From Fennellomyces sp. T-0311 (lineage: Eukaryota > Mucoromycota > Mucoromycetes > Mucorales > Lichtheimiaceae), in the NCBI GenBank assembly GCA_025266875.1, contig JALLLT010000015.1, positions 806,001-870,000 on the forward strand: a stretch of 64,000 nucleotides of DNA, written 5' to 3'. Under the pieces are notes generated by a model that saw nothing but the letters and a program-made list of their open reading frames with translations, was not told the DNA's origin and did not search any database. Position numbers and translations under genes: made by a program. This document shows positions 10,386 through 21,449 of the stretch, piece by piece. Numbering within the stretch: position 1 is the first letter of the stretch; each line of letters starts with the position of its first letter.

Positions 10386-12803
10386 ATGAGCGAATCGAAT
10401 AAACGTCCTAGAATCGAAAGCGATCGTATTTTGGCGGTACGTGAAGATGAACTTAAGGATATGGAAAGGTAACATTATCTATTATCAATGAGACAATCTA
10501 AACTGATGTACATGTAGAAAGGAGATCAAGTTGGACGAGGAAACAAGTTTTATGCTCACTCGTCTCGGTGGCAAATATTATGCGACGTCAGGCAAATGCA
10601 CGCATTATGGTACATGTCCGCTTTTTTAATAGGGTTCAGATACATTTACTCATCCGCTGTCATTCGTAAAAAAGGTGCACCACTGATCAAAGGAACTCTG
10701 GCGACAGATGGGCGAATCATGTGGTAAGTTCCATTTATATACTTTGATCAAGAACAATATAAAATTAAAAAAAGAGCAAGTGCATGGCACGGTGCATGCT
10801 ATAATGTTAAAACAGGCGACATCGGTAAGTTTTTTCCGGTTAGAAACAAATATTCAATACTGACAATCCTATAGAGGATGCACCTGCATTAGACTCCTTG
10901 CAGAGATTTGATGTGTCAATTGAAGATGGCAACGTCTATGTGCATACTACCAAAGAGGAATTAAAAGCCACCCGTCGCCGACCTCATTGTGCAAAACGTG
11001 ATATCAAGGCTAAAGAGACCGTGGTTATCGTTGGTGGTGGAGCAAGTGGTGCTGCCGCAGCACAAAAACTTCGAGAAGAAAACTTTAAAGGTCGTATTCG
11101 AATCGTTTCTCGCGAGAAATATTATCCTGTTGACAGGTAACAGTATAATTGATCAAAGTTGCTGTTGTCCTGATGCTTTGTAGAATCAAAATTACCAAAC
11201 AGTATGGGATCGAAAGTGCTGACTCAATTACTTTGCGTCCAAAGGAGTTTTGGGATAGTATCAATGTCGAATTTCAACTTGGAACGGTAAATCTCAACAC
11301 TATACAATGCGTTTATAATCGAATGTCAATGTTACTAGGACGCAACGAGTGTGGATATCAAGGAGAACAAATTGAGGCTGGAAGACGGGCAAGAATGGAA
11401 TTATGATTATCTAATTCTTGCTTCAGGTGGTTGGGTAAAATGCCGTTTCTAGTATACCTCTCCATTAGTGTTTAATATTAATAGCGTTAATTATGGATAG
11501 CCGACCAAGTTAAATATCCCAGGAGCCAATCTAAGAAATGTCTTTACTATTCGTACGGTGGATACGAATCAGAAAGTTGCAGCAGGTAAGGTAAAAGTTT
11601 TACTATATCTAGGTACGCATCTAATATACTCCTTATATTAGCTATCAAGGAGATCAGCGAGAAAGAAGGTCGTAAGCCTCAGGTCGGCATTATCGGCTCC
11701 TCCTTTATTGGCATGGAGCTAGCTGCATCAATTACGCAACAAGATGCAGCCAAAGTGACAATCATTAGCAATAGCAAGTTTCCGTTTGAAAAAGTTCTTG
11801 GTCAGGAGATTGGTGCGGCGCTCATGAAACGACATCAAGCCAAAGGTGTTAGTTTTGTGAGCGAGGCAAGCATTCAAAGTCTCGAATCAAAAGGTATGGT
11901 GCCTTGCTTTTTTTAAGGCATCATAATCTTACGGATGCTTTATAGAGAACGATAAGGACAGCGTAGGCTACGTTACTATTGAAGGAAAGGATCGTGTTCC
12001 GGTGGATCTGGTGGTGATGGCTGTTGGTGTAAAGCCACAAACGGATTATCTTAAGAATTCGGGACTTGATTTGGCAGATGATCAAGGTGTTCTTGTCGAT
12101 AGATGTTTCAAGGCATTGGGCACGGAAAACGTTTATGCTACTGGTAATCTAATCCGGAACTAAAAAAACGAGAGCTATTTTCTGATGATGCTGTGTAGGT
12201 GATATCGCCACGTTTCCTTATCAACATACGGGTGAACGATTACGAATTGAGCATTGGGGCTACTCGGAAAACACAGGACGAACAGTCGCCATCAATATTG
12301 CCAAGAAGGAGCAGCATCCATTCACTCATGTTCCCTACTTTTGGACAGTAAGTCGGGTAAAGTGCAAATTAATAATTTTAATCACTTTATATAATAGGTC
12401 CAATTTGGTGTCACTCTACGATATGCTGGATTTGCCAAAGACTATGATCGAGTGCTGGTTCAAGGAACCTTTGACGATATTGAAAAGTATTCGTTTGTTG
12501 GCTACTATATCAGTACGTATGAAAAGTGCTCAACCATGCTCATATCCTGATGCCTGCGAAATTTTCTGTAGAAAACGATGAGGTGCTGGCAATTTGCTCC
12601 TATATGAAGGATCCCATCGTAAGCCATTGCGCAGAGTTGGTAAGGTCTACGATACTTTTACGTCTATAGCAGACCGCTGACATCATGACTATCCATAGCT
12701 TCGTCTTGGAAAAATGCCTAAAGGATCTGAGCTTGATAAAGGAGTGAATCCCCTTGACATTCACTTAGTTGTACCAGAATATCTGATGAGCCATCGCATG
12801 TGA
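10386..12803 (+). CDS. Rieske-AIF fusion NAD(P)H oxidoreductase (AIFM3-like)
   Basis: Fourteen exons close in phase to 566 residues. Residues 40-115 form a Rieske [2Fe-2S] domain with the ligand pairs C55-x-H57 (CTHYGAPL) and C75-x2-H78 (CAWHGACY). An FAD-binding site follows at about 143-148 (VVIVGGGASGAA), then a substrate/NAD(P) domain with a second Rossmann motif at 287-301 (GIIGSSFIGMELAAS). The conserved FAD segment VYATGDIATFP and the HWGYSENTGR stretch follow, then a C-terminal reductase-like domain. This order is that of AIFM3/Nfrl-type proteins (pyridine-nucleotide-disulfide oxidoreductases with an N-terminal Rieske domain). They are thought to pass electrons from NAD(P)H through FAD to the cluster. 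No obvious mitochondrial presequence is seen, so the location is unresolved. Exons: 10386-10468, 10518-10609, 10675-10723, 10781-10824, 10875-11136, 11184-11286, 11339-11434, 11501-11585, 11642-11893, 11946-12143, 12199-12347, 12398-12512, 12572-12639, 12699-12803. Confidence 0.92.
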
Positions 12804-12938
12804 ACTACTTTGAAAAATAATTGTGGCACTATGTTTGTTTTAGCTCACAGTGACAGCCACGTTTAACTCATAATCTCGTTGGGCAGTTACATTATGGCTC
12901 CAGAGTGTATATAGTTACGTTTAACGCTCATTGGATGG

Positions 12939-14768
12939 ATGCTGCCCCCATTAGCTTTAACCCCGGTCTGCGCCCTTAACCCCGCCACTCTTTATTCCGC
13001 AAGACACGCTTTTCGTGATTCTGACGAACACGACACATCCGCCATGGACAGCGATCCTGACGTGCACGACGATTTCGACATGGGGAGCGATTCCGACAGG
13101 GACAGCGATTCCGACATGGACAGCGATTCCGACATGGACAGCGGATCCGACGCGTACGATGATTCCGGCGCGTACGGCTATCGTGACGCGTACGGCGATT
13201 CCGATGCTGACTACGATTCTGACGTGTACCGCGATCCCCACACGTACAACAACTTAGAGATGGATGGCAAATATAGCATGTTCAGTGACCGGACCGAACC
13301 CGTTCGCGCAATCCCCAGGAGAGAGGATGTGGATTCAGAGACTGAAGAATTGATTGCGAAACTTGAAGACAAAGAGAAAGTCCGGCCTCAGCCCCCATGC
13401 AAAATCGAAGTAGGTGGTTGGCAAACGTGGCTGTGGAACTGGAAGTACAGCGATCGATTCATTAGATTCTGGGGGTACCGACATAAAGTGCTCAGAATGC
13501 TTCACAATCATCGAAATGGTAGATTCGAGGGATTAAACCACGATCTCCTTATACCGGGATTTCACTATAATTTTGCTGTCTGCGTATACTACGGTCTAGA
13601 ATATACGAAAGAGAATCGAAAACTGGCTCTAAAACGACTCGCCAGGAAGCCAGATCACGATATATGCTATCTCGGTAAAAGATGGTGGACACCTGTCCTT
13701 GCCTTTCGCAGCATTATTTCTGCATTACCACAGCGCTATAAGTCATACCCTCGGAAGCCTTCTGATATTGACCCCTTTATCAACGCCCTCCTCTCTTTGA
13801 ATGAAGCTGAGCGTTCTGAGACCGAACAAGCTGCAGAATCTACAGAAACCGAGAAGGATGCAAGCGCTGAGGATGATTCAAGTACAGAAGATGATTCAAG
13901 TACCGAGGATGATTCAAGTACAGAAGATGATTCAAGGATCAAGGAAGACCCAGTTACGGATGAAGACTCCTTTACCGATGAATTTTCAAGTACGGATGAA
14001 GACTCCATTACCGATGAAGATTCAAGCACAGAGGATGAGCGAGTTACGGTATCCAAGATGGCGCCTACTGTATCTAAGAAGAAGCAACATACAAAAGCAG
14101 GGAAGAATACAAGCACTGAAGAAGATTCAAGTACTGAAGAGGATACACGTATTGAATCAGATAAAGCCAAGAGTGTTGAGAAGATGGAAGCTATCGTACC
14201 CAAGCAGCAAGCTACAGAATCCGAGTCAGAGGAGGGCTCAGACGAAGATTCACGCACTGATTCGGATGTTATTGTCAAGCCGAGCAAGCGGAGGAAGCCT
14301 CGAAAGTACAAGCCAAAACTTCTAGAAGATATTAATATCGAAAGTATAACGTCTGGGTCGGATGACGGTGACTTTTCGTTGAGATTCAATATACAAGAAT
14401 TGGTGAGAAACTTGGGTACTTCTCCAGACGAACTTTCTTTGTCGGATTCGGATTTTTCGGATGATTCAGATGATCCGGATGGCTCGGATGATTCGGAAGT
14501 TGGATATACCAGGATGAAACAAGCTATTGCCAAGGAAAAGCAGACGACGAAAGTCCATTCGGTTGATATTGATAGCAAGTCAGAGGATGATATTGATAGC
14601 AAATCAGAGGACGATACCGATAGCGAGTCAGAGGAAGACACCGATAGCGAGTCAGAGGAAGACACCGATAGCGAGTCAGAGGAAGACAATGAGCCAGATA
14701 AAGATATAGAAAGTGAGCCAGACGTTGGCGACAGAATAGTAAGAATACGGAGAGGCCAAATAGTGTAA
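12939..14768 (+). CDS. Asp/Ser/Glu-repeat acidic protein with central Trp-rich domain
   Basis: A single uninterrupted 609-codon frame. Residues 27-110 are SD-type repeats (DSDSDMDSDSDMDSGSDA). Residues 155-285 form a compositionally normal, Trp/Tyr-rich block (GGWQTWLWNWKYSDRFIRFW, then helices to about IDPFINALLSLNEAE). The C-terminal half alternates DSSTEDD repeats, a basic cluster (KPSKRRKPRKYKPK, a likely nuclear localisation signal) and more DSESEED repeats. The start could be the ATG at 12939 or the Met at residue 36. I do not recognise the central domain. Acidic low-complexity flanks with a nuclear signal suggest a chromatin or histone-binding role, but that is inference. The DNA repeats also create a long antisense frame (13736-14872), which I regard as a shadow. 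Confidence 0.75.
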   Translation: MLPPLALTPVCALNPATLYSARHAFRDSDEHDTSAMDSDPDVHDDFDMGSDSDRDSDSDMDSDSDMDSGSDAYDDSGAYGYRDAYGDSDADYDSDVYRDPHTYNNLEMDGKYSMFSDRTEPVRAIPRREDVDSETEELIAKLEDKEKVRPQPPCKIEVGGWQTWLWNWKYSDRFIRFWGYRHKVLRMLHNHRNGRFEGLNHDLLIPGFHYNFAVCVYYGLEYTKENRKLALKRLARKPDHDICYLGKRWWTPVLAFRSIISALPQRYKSYPRKPSDIDPFINALLSLNEAERSETEQAAESTETEKDASAEDDSSTEDDSSTEDDSSTEDDSRIKEDPVTDEDSFTDEFSSTDEDSITDEDSSTEDERVTVSKMAPTVSKKKQHTKAGKNTSTEEDSSTEEDTRIESDKAKSVEKMEAIVPKQQATESESEEGSDEDSRTDSDVIVKPSKRRKPRKYKPKLLEDINIESITSGSDDGDFSLRFNIQELVRNLGTSPDELSLSDSDFSDDSDDPDGSDDSEVGYTRMKQAIAKEKQTTKVHSVDIDSKSEDDIDSKSEDDTDSESEEDTDSESEEDTDSESEEDNEPDKDIESEPDVGDRIVRIRRGQIV

Positions 14769-14925
14769 GGCCCCATACTCCATGCAATGTATGGTTTCTT
14801 TTTCATTATAAAATACCCTATATAATTGTGATAATAAACGGAGAATACGGTAGATTTTTTACTATGGTACACTGATGTAGAAAGATAAATAGATTATGTA
14901 CAGAACAGGAGTGATATAGGGCAAG

Positions 14926-17647
14926 TTACGTGGCGACAAACAGATCTTCCTCATCTAGCAGTACACTTTGAAGCCAGAACAGCACTTCCTCGACGAATTT
15001 GCTTCTGGACGCATATGGGTTGGTGCGCAGAGGATATAACGAAGCATACGGATAATCCTCGATACCATACGAAACCGCCGTAGTCAACTGCTTGACGCTG
15101 ACAAGCACTTGGACGATGATATAAAGTGTAAGAAAGAAGATAAAGGTTCGACCAATACGAGCTGTTGCTGTCGTTTCGTTGAGCAAAGTATGCTTTGCGA
15201 TTGTCTGCAATAAGTGATCAGTATCCAATATATATATAAATATGCCGAGGAAAGAGAAGACTTACAATATATTGAGTCATTCCCGAGTTGTTGTACTTTA
15301 CGTTCATTGAGCGAACACGTTTGATGGTCTCAGCTTGGTCGTGCACGCGTTGGGTAAGATCGCGAATGGACTCTTGATGCGCGGAAGCAATGTAGCCGCA
15401 GATATTGCACATGTTGTCCGTATGACTGCATTGAACACTGATTGATCGCGTCTCTGAAACTTTGGCGGGTCCGTCCGTGCGCCTCCGTCGATAGGCTTCC
15501 AAAGTATTGATCTGATCCAGTAACCGATGGTTTTCTTCTTGTAGTTTATCTGATAGCTTTCTCACTACATATAATGGTATCAATAGATGTACAAACCAAC
15601 CAAGTGCTCCTTACCTTTCTTCAAATCTTCCAATACTTGGCGAGCCTCGGTTTGATATGTCTCTCGCTCTTGTTCTGTCTTTTCAAGTCTCTCCTCTGTC
15701 TGTTTTAACCGCTTTTCTGCCGTTCCTAGTTTAACTTCCGTTTCCTCCAACTGATTTTCCGTCAATTGCAACTTTTTCTGTGCTTCATCAACTCGAAATC
15801 CTGCTTCTTCGAGGATATGCTCTGTTTGGACCAACTAGAAAAGAAAGCCCCTTTCTTTCAGTATACCACTTCCACACAAAACCGCATTTTTTTCTGATGA
15901 TTACCTTTGAATCAATTTCGTTTGTCGATTCTCCCAATTCATCATCGAGCGTTTGCTTGTTTGACGGAATGATTTGCACTGCCCTTCGCCTAGCATCATC
16001 CAAATCCTCCTTCATTTCATCGATGATCTGCTTCATGCGCTTGTTTTCCATTTGATTGTTTTTCAAATTGTCTTGCATTTCATCAAAGACCTGTTTCAAT
16101 CGCTTGCTCTCCTTTTGCATCTCTTCCAACTCTGCAAACAGTGCGCGTGATCCTTCAATTTCTTGTTCCAGTCGCACTTTCAGATCAGCTGCATCGTCCC
16201 GTGCTGCTTTTTGAGAAACATAATCTTGGTGTAACTGGTCAAAGTTACTTTCGACGAGTTTCAGTTTTGCATTTGCACTATGCAGCGCATCCTGCACTCT
16301 GGCAAGTTCGTCTAATCCACGCACCATTCAGTATCCAACCACGCCTTTTCCCGCACAAACATACCGGTTTTTTTCTTCAATTCAGCTTTGAACTCTTCAG
16401 TCACTTGCTTGAATATCTCATTCTCGTTCTCCGTATCGACCAATTGCTTCTCGAGCTATGGATACAAGCAAAGTGTCAGGAGAGAGAAAAAAAAGTAAAC
16501 CGGCAGGTCATGCAACTTGTTACCTTGGCAATATCATTCAAACGAACTCGTTCCTGCGACTGATAATCCGAAATGGCTTTTTGATGCATAACGATTTCGT
16601 GTTGCATGGCGCTGAGCTCCACTTCCAACCTTGCAATCTGCTCATCGTATTCCACTGATACTTTTTCAAGCCGTCGTTCGGTTTCCCGGAGACGACGTTG
16701 CGTAGCAGCGCTGTTATGGACATGAAGTGATTCGGAATACGATGCTGTTGGTCGAATATCAGGAACCTGCACAACTGATAAGCCAAAAAAATTAAAGGGA
16801 TACCGTGGATCCAAACTCACGTTCAGTTCACTGCCACGGTTCAATGGACGGCGAGGAGATGTGTACCGATAACGAATACCATTGGACGGTTCACGTTGTC
16901 TCTCATATCCCGAATGAATGCTCTAATTCTCGGAACATTTAGCCAAGCGTGCAAAATTACCATTCCTGACCAAATCTTACGGTGGTCGACGTGGGCGACA
17001 AGGATGGATGATCGACGCTTCCGTTCAAATCATCGACATCATCTTCGGAATCACCGGGATGGTCGATCCGTCGCAGTTGCGGACGCGGAGGCGCGTGGTT
17101 GAGTAATTTGGATGTACGTGGTCGAGCATCGAAAGAAGGAAACGGAGGCCGACTTTGTTCCAACGGTTCGTCCTCTTCGTCCTCTTCTTCATCTTGATGG
17201 CTATACTCTTCTTTAACCAAATGATCGTCGTCGTCTTCATTTTCATCTTCATCTTCATCAGGGACCAGAGGGTTGTTCATGTGAGGATTCACCAGTTGAT
17301 CCAAAAAGTTGATAAAGCCGTTTGGAGTCAAGTACTTGTCTTTTGTTTTGGTGAGTTCTCGGATATCATCCCTTTCTTTTGATGTGAGGAAAAGTCGCCC
17401 CGTGAGTCGTTCCGTTTCCTCGACAATCTGCAACCATGTTTCGACCTTGGCCTTTCTTGGTAACGCTTCGATAGGAATGTCGAAAAAGTTTGCGACATCT
17501 TGAGGAGAAATAGAGTTTCCCGGGTCCTAAAGATGGCGCATGAGTTTCAAATCCCCAGTACAAAAAAAGGGGGAGCAATGGTAACGTTACAGGAGTTCTG
17601 GACAGATCGTGTTCGTAAAACTCGCGATGCTGATCCTGCTGAAGCAT
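14926..17647 (-). CDS. Long coiled-coil protein with C-terminal membrane anchor
   Basis: Nine exons give 747 residues with all phases closing: 17591-17647, 16981-17526, 16821-16922, 16524-16766, 16365-16455, 15905-16311, 15615-15834, 15266-15564 and 14926-15204. After a short N-terminus comes a folded-looking segment (about 22-105: QDVANFFDIPIEALPRKAK, then FINFLDQLVNP). A strongly acidic stretch follows (109-139), then several hundred residues of heptad-rich coiled coil full of E, K, Q and L. A C-x6-C-x2-C motif lies in the eighth exon (CSHTDNMCNICGY). A single hydrophobic helix is near 674-692 (RTFIFFLTLYIIVQVLVSV), followed by about 55 residues. The design is of a tail-anchored tether at the nuclear envelope, Golgi or spindle pole. 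I do not recognise the family. Confidence 0.8.
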
Positions 17648-17841
17648 GACAGATAGTGAAGGAGGACAGAGAGAGAGAACAGATGGTGTTTGACCACGAT
17701 CAACGCGCTGAAGGGTTTGTATTGTGGCGTGACCGTTTGCAGTAAAAAAAAAAACTGAGAGAGGGAAGAGCCTTTTCCTCTCTTTGTTCGATTGTTGAAT
17801 AATGGTCGCACCGGTTCAAACCTTAAATTAGTATCGATGAT

Positions 17842-18050
17842 TCATTGTTTCGCCCGTTCAGCTCCTTCCTTGACCATGCGTGCATATGGCGACGGCCCAT
17901 TGAACAGGTGACCTTTGTGTACCTTGTTTCCAGGGAAAAAGGGCAATACCATCGGCTTCCCTTGACCAGTGATGCTGTATGTGATTTTAGGTTGGACGCC
18001 TTCTTTATTTAGAGGCGGCGGTCCTCCAGCTGACCGTCGTCGAAAACATT
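17842..18050 (-). CDS. Possible small basic protein, start unresolved
   Basis: A minus-strand frame ending at 17842 reads RRRSAGGPPPLNKEG, then continues through GQGKPMVLPFFPGNKVHKG to AERAKQ. It has coding-like composition (Pro, Gly and Lys rich, aromatic residues placed non-randomly). The frame stays open to about 18130 without an ATG, and that upstream part lies antisense to the first coding exon of the Zn2Cys6 gene. The true N-terminus must therefore come from an exon I cannot identify. It might be a small mitochondrial or ribosome-associated protein, but nothing proves this. Confidence 0.35.
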
Positions 18051-18081
18051 CATATACATACAATTTTATTCTTCCCTTGAA

Positions 18082-19808
18082 ATGGGCGTAGGCAAAGAAA
18101 GGCCAACAAAGAGACGTCTGCGACAACCATTATCCTGCCAAAGGTGTTATTTCAAGCCAAATACGATCAATCACGAATAAAAGGGGGGTGTACTGACAAT
18201 GCGTTTTCTTCCACCAGGTGTCGAAAGCATCGTTCGAAATGTTCACGAGAGCGACCATCGTGCGAACAGTGTCTTAGTGCCAACGTAGCATGCGAATATC
18301 TCGATGCACCTGGCGATTTGGCCAGCACAGCCCTGCGTGAGCGATTCACCAATCTCGAAGATCAAATCGATTCGTTGCTGAACGAATTTGACCTTATTGA
18401 ACAACTTGTATATAACCAAGAGCCTGCAATACGGACGGACGCGCTTCGATCATGGAATATAAGAAACACTGGACACGGTGTGTCCATCGATACCCATATG
18501 CATCATGTGGAAGATATTTATGCCACTTTAATCCAGTTTGCGCTGGACAATGCGACGCCAACCCCATCCTCATCGTCATCCACAAACCTTTGTCTGACGC
18601 GCAACAATCAAATCTATCCAACCATCAAATTGAGCCATTTCACAAGTCTTTTGCCAGCCGCCAATTCTCCCCCGTCTCCGTCGTTGGGTAGCGACCAAGA
18701 ACTGTTGCCAAAGGAAACAGTCCGATGTCTGCTTGAATTATACCCTACATGTCTGCTGCACGGCTCCGTCCAAGGATTTGAACCGATACGAACCAAATTA
18801 CTCGACCGTGCAGCTGTTGCTTCTTCTCCCGTGCTTCGATTACTCCTTGCATCCTGTCTCTGCTACATGCTGCTCCATGCATGCTACTGGCATCCGATCG
18901 CCGGCGTAGCATCCACCGACGACATGGTTGCCATGGCAAGCAGTTACTACGAAGAAGCCAAGGAACTGGTGTCATCACTGTACTTTGAAGACGAGGGTGC
19001 CAGTGCCATCCTATGCCATGCCATCTGCAACCTTGTGCTATACCATATCGAAAGCGGAAACACGTCGTTGATTTATCTGTATTCTGGGATGGCAGCAAGG
19101 TTGGCGGCGAGTTTGGATGGTGCGCAACAGACAGACATGATAATCCAACCAACGTATGTGCAATCAATTCGATGGTTCATGTATTCGTTGGACACGTCAG
19201 CCAGTCATTTCCACAACAAACCGTATGAGGTTGAGCTTGAGGATGGTGGGCCCCCCACACCATCAGATGCAAATGATGGGCAGCGACTGTTTCAATGGTT
19301 CGAGTATCGCACATGCGAAATTACGCGGGATATCCGTCGCACCTGTTTTTCAAAGGATAGGCAGCATGTGCCATACAAGGAGATCGAGCGTATCGAACGC
19401 AAGCTGCTGCAGTTTGAAATATTACTCCATGCACACATGGACAAGAGTTCCGTGTGGCATCAACGGTGCGCGTACATGCATGCGATTCGGTGTCACGGGC
19501 ACTGGATTCTGTTGCATCAAACCTATTTACCCACGGCACTATCCTTGGAGCGATGCAGCAAGGCAGCGTTTGCCCTGGTCGATCTGTTTGATGCTTGGCC
19601 AATGGATTGTTACTTTCGGCCATGCATTCACGAGCTGAAGCAAGCGTGCGAGATATTGGAGTATTTGGTGGCAAACACGCCAAGTGAGAAGAAAAAGGCG
19701 CTGGACGCACTTGAGCGACTATTGAAAGTGATATTACAAACACCGGTACATGACATTGCAAGAACTCGTCCATTTATCCAGCGAATAGCGAGGCTACTTG
19801 AGAGTTGA
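18082..19808 (+). CDS. Zn2Cys6 binuclear cluster transcription factor
   Basis: Two exons, 18082-18143 and 18218-19808, give 550 residues. The 74-bp intron falls inside the zinc cluster: exon 1 supplies the first cysteine pair and exon 2 the rest. The cluster is C19-x2-C22-x6-C29-x6-C36-x2-C39-x6-C46, an exact Gal4-type pattern, preceded by a basic patch (TKRRLRQ). A short helix after it (about 57-80, LRERFTNLEDQIDSLLNEFD) looks like the dimerisation coiled coil. The remaining 450 residues have the helical character of the fungal transcription factor middle homology region (blocks such as ASCLCYMLLHACYWHP and GMAARLAASL). Target genes are unknown. An ORF scan that starts at 18144 would lose the first cysteines, so the exon-1 start matters. 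Confidence 0.88.
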
Positions 19809-20272
19809 CAAGCAGCAAAGTAGAGTGTACAGTAAGGAAATATGCGGCTGGCGTTAGATCCTTCGCTTTATATCTACATAAACGATCTCGTAACAAATCA
19901 ATGGGGTGTCGTGAGTCTATTATTACCCGGGCGCGATCAGCGTGTGTTTTGGCGAGGCCAAATTGATCTGTGCTCCCAGCGCACGCTTGATTTGCATCAT
20001 ACATAAAAAGCAGAGAGAGTGAGAAAAAAATTTATTCATTGCCTGAGAAGTTCTTTTTACTGTGCGTGTGGAGAAAAAAAAGAGTGGGGAGGAAGGAAAG
20101 GAATTGGGTTCCACACACACACACACACGCACGCACACACCACACACATCCGTTCTCTCACATAGAATAAGAATAAAAAAATGAAATGAAATGCTGTGGG
20201 AGTTTGTTTGTTTTTCTTTCTGTTAAGAAAAAAAAAGATGGATAGTTATGAATTTGGAGTGGCCTTTTTTTC
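19809..20272. other. Intergenic between convergent genes, CA microsatellite
   Basis: No gene. It carries a (CA)n/(CACG) microsatellite at about 20112-20150 and A/T runs that probably belong to the two 3' UTRs. Confidence 0.6.
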
Positions 20273-21233
20273 TTAGTGCTCAGGGCTGCGCGATCTTGGA
20301 GATGGGGATCTGGAGTCGCGACGCGATTCAGGCACAGGCGAACGGGATCTCGAGTCGCGAGCAGCGGGTTCAGCAGGAGGATAGCGTTCTTCAGGATATC
20401 TAGGAGGCGAGCGCGAGCGCGAGTCGTAGCGGCGATCATAAGGAGGAGGCGAACGGCCACGAGGCGAAGGCGAGCGACCACCGGCGCCGCGATAATAAGG
20501 ACTGCGGGAACGGCTGCGACCACGAGGAACTGGTGCGCCATACGAACGGCCGAAACGACGTGGGCTTGGGGAGCGCGGGCGACGACCAGGCGATCCACGG
20601 TCATAGCGCCACGATGCACTTGGCGCGTTACGTGCCCACTATAAAACAACATATATGGTTAGTCCGGCGCACAGAAAAAAAAACACACACTTGAGCTCAG
20701 CCCGACCTGCACACTGATGGTATATCCATCAATACGTCTACCGTGCATTTCGTTAAAGGCATCCTCGGCATCACGAGGATCTTCAAACTCTACAAAAGCA
20801 TACCTACGGAAATGTTGTTGGTCACCATGACAATGTATGTATGTGTGCGTGTGCTTTACTTACGGTTTGGAGGAGTAGCTCTTGGGAGCAGGGATGTCGC
20901 AGCGCACAAGGCGGCCATATCTTTATATATCGATGGAAACGCGCAAAGAAGAGGAGGGATCGTTAGTCGTTCTGGCATAAGTTTTATTGGAGGGTAACAT
21001 TCGTCGTCGAGCCAAGCAAAAATCGTCTTTTTTTCCGGTTCGCGTTTCTCTCTTTCCCCTCCACTCTCACATCAACACTCGACTCGTTCCGACGACGTTG
21101 GGTGTATGTTGGGCTTGTCGACGGGGAATCTCTCGCATGGTGGACATGTTGAAAAGTACCTTTCAAACTCGTACGCCAAGTCTCTTGCACGCGTTCGGGA
21201 GCCAAAACCGGCGACAAACAGAGTCGTTCTCAT
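20273..21233 (-). CDS. SR-type splicing factor, one RRM plus RS domain
   Basis: Four exons (21160-21233, 20864-20920, 20707-20803, 20273-20638) give 197 residues. Residues 3-78 are an RRM: RNP2 is LFVAGF (5-10) and RNP1 is within KPYAFVEFED (43-52), followed by AEDAFNEMHGRRIDGYTISV. From about residue 80 the protein is an Arg/Ser/Pro-rich tail with many RS, SP and SPSP dipeptides (GRSRSRSPYYRG) ending SPRSRSPEH. This is the layout of SR proteins such as S. pombe Srp1 and animal SRSF2/SRSF10, which bind exonic enhancers and help define splice sites in the nucleus. Exon 1 is separated from the rest by a 239-bp intron, long for this window, which may carry regulatory or poison-exon sequence. The antisense frame over the RS domain is a shadow. 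Confidence 0.9.
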
Positions 21234-21367
21234 TGTTGTTACGGTAAAAAAGACAAAGAAGAAAAAAGAACCCTTTTTTTTTAAAACACGCAGCAGAAAT
21301 ATAAAATTTTGAACACACGCTATACGTCACAGATACATTTTAATTGGCTAATCGGGTCGCAATGCAG

Positions 21368-21420
21368 AAGGGGACGGAGAGAGAGAGAGAGAGAGAGAGA
21401 GGGCGAGGGAAAAGGGGTGT
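21368..21420. repeat. GA microsatellite
   Basis: A (GA)n tract of about ten units centred on 21380-21402, followed by GGCGAGGG, in the 3' region of the DUF3020 gene. Confidence 0.85.
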
Positions 21421-21449
21421 AAGTGAGAGACAGAGAAGACATGTATAAA

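Noticed and set aside
13736..14872. Antisense 378-codon Ser/Leu-rich frame
   Set aside because: It is the mirror of the Asp/Ser/Glu codon repeats in the acidic protein gene; composition is SSSDSLSVSS-type only, with no domain.
20101..20150. CRISPR-like or telomere-like repeat
   Set aside because: It is a simple CA/CACG microsatellite without spacers; no CRISPR is expected in a nuclear fungal genome.
20158..20652. Minus-strand 164-codon frame and plus-strand Arg-rich frame over the RS domain
   Set aside because: Only the frame joined to the RRM exons by correct splice sites gives an SR protein; the others are shadows of its repeats.
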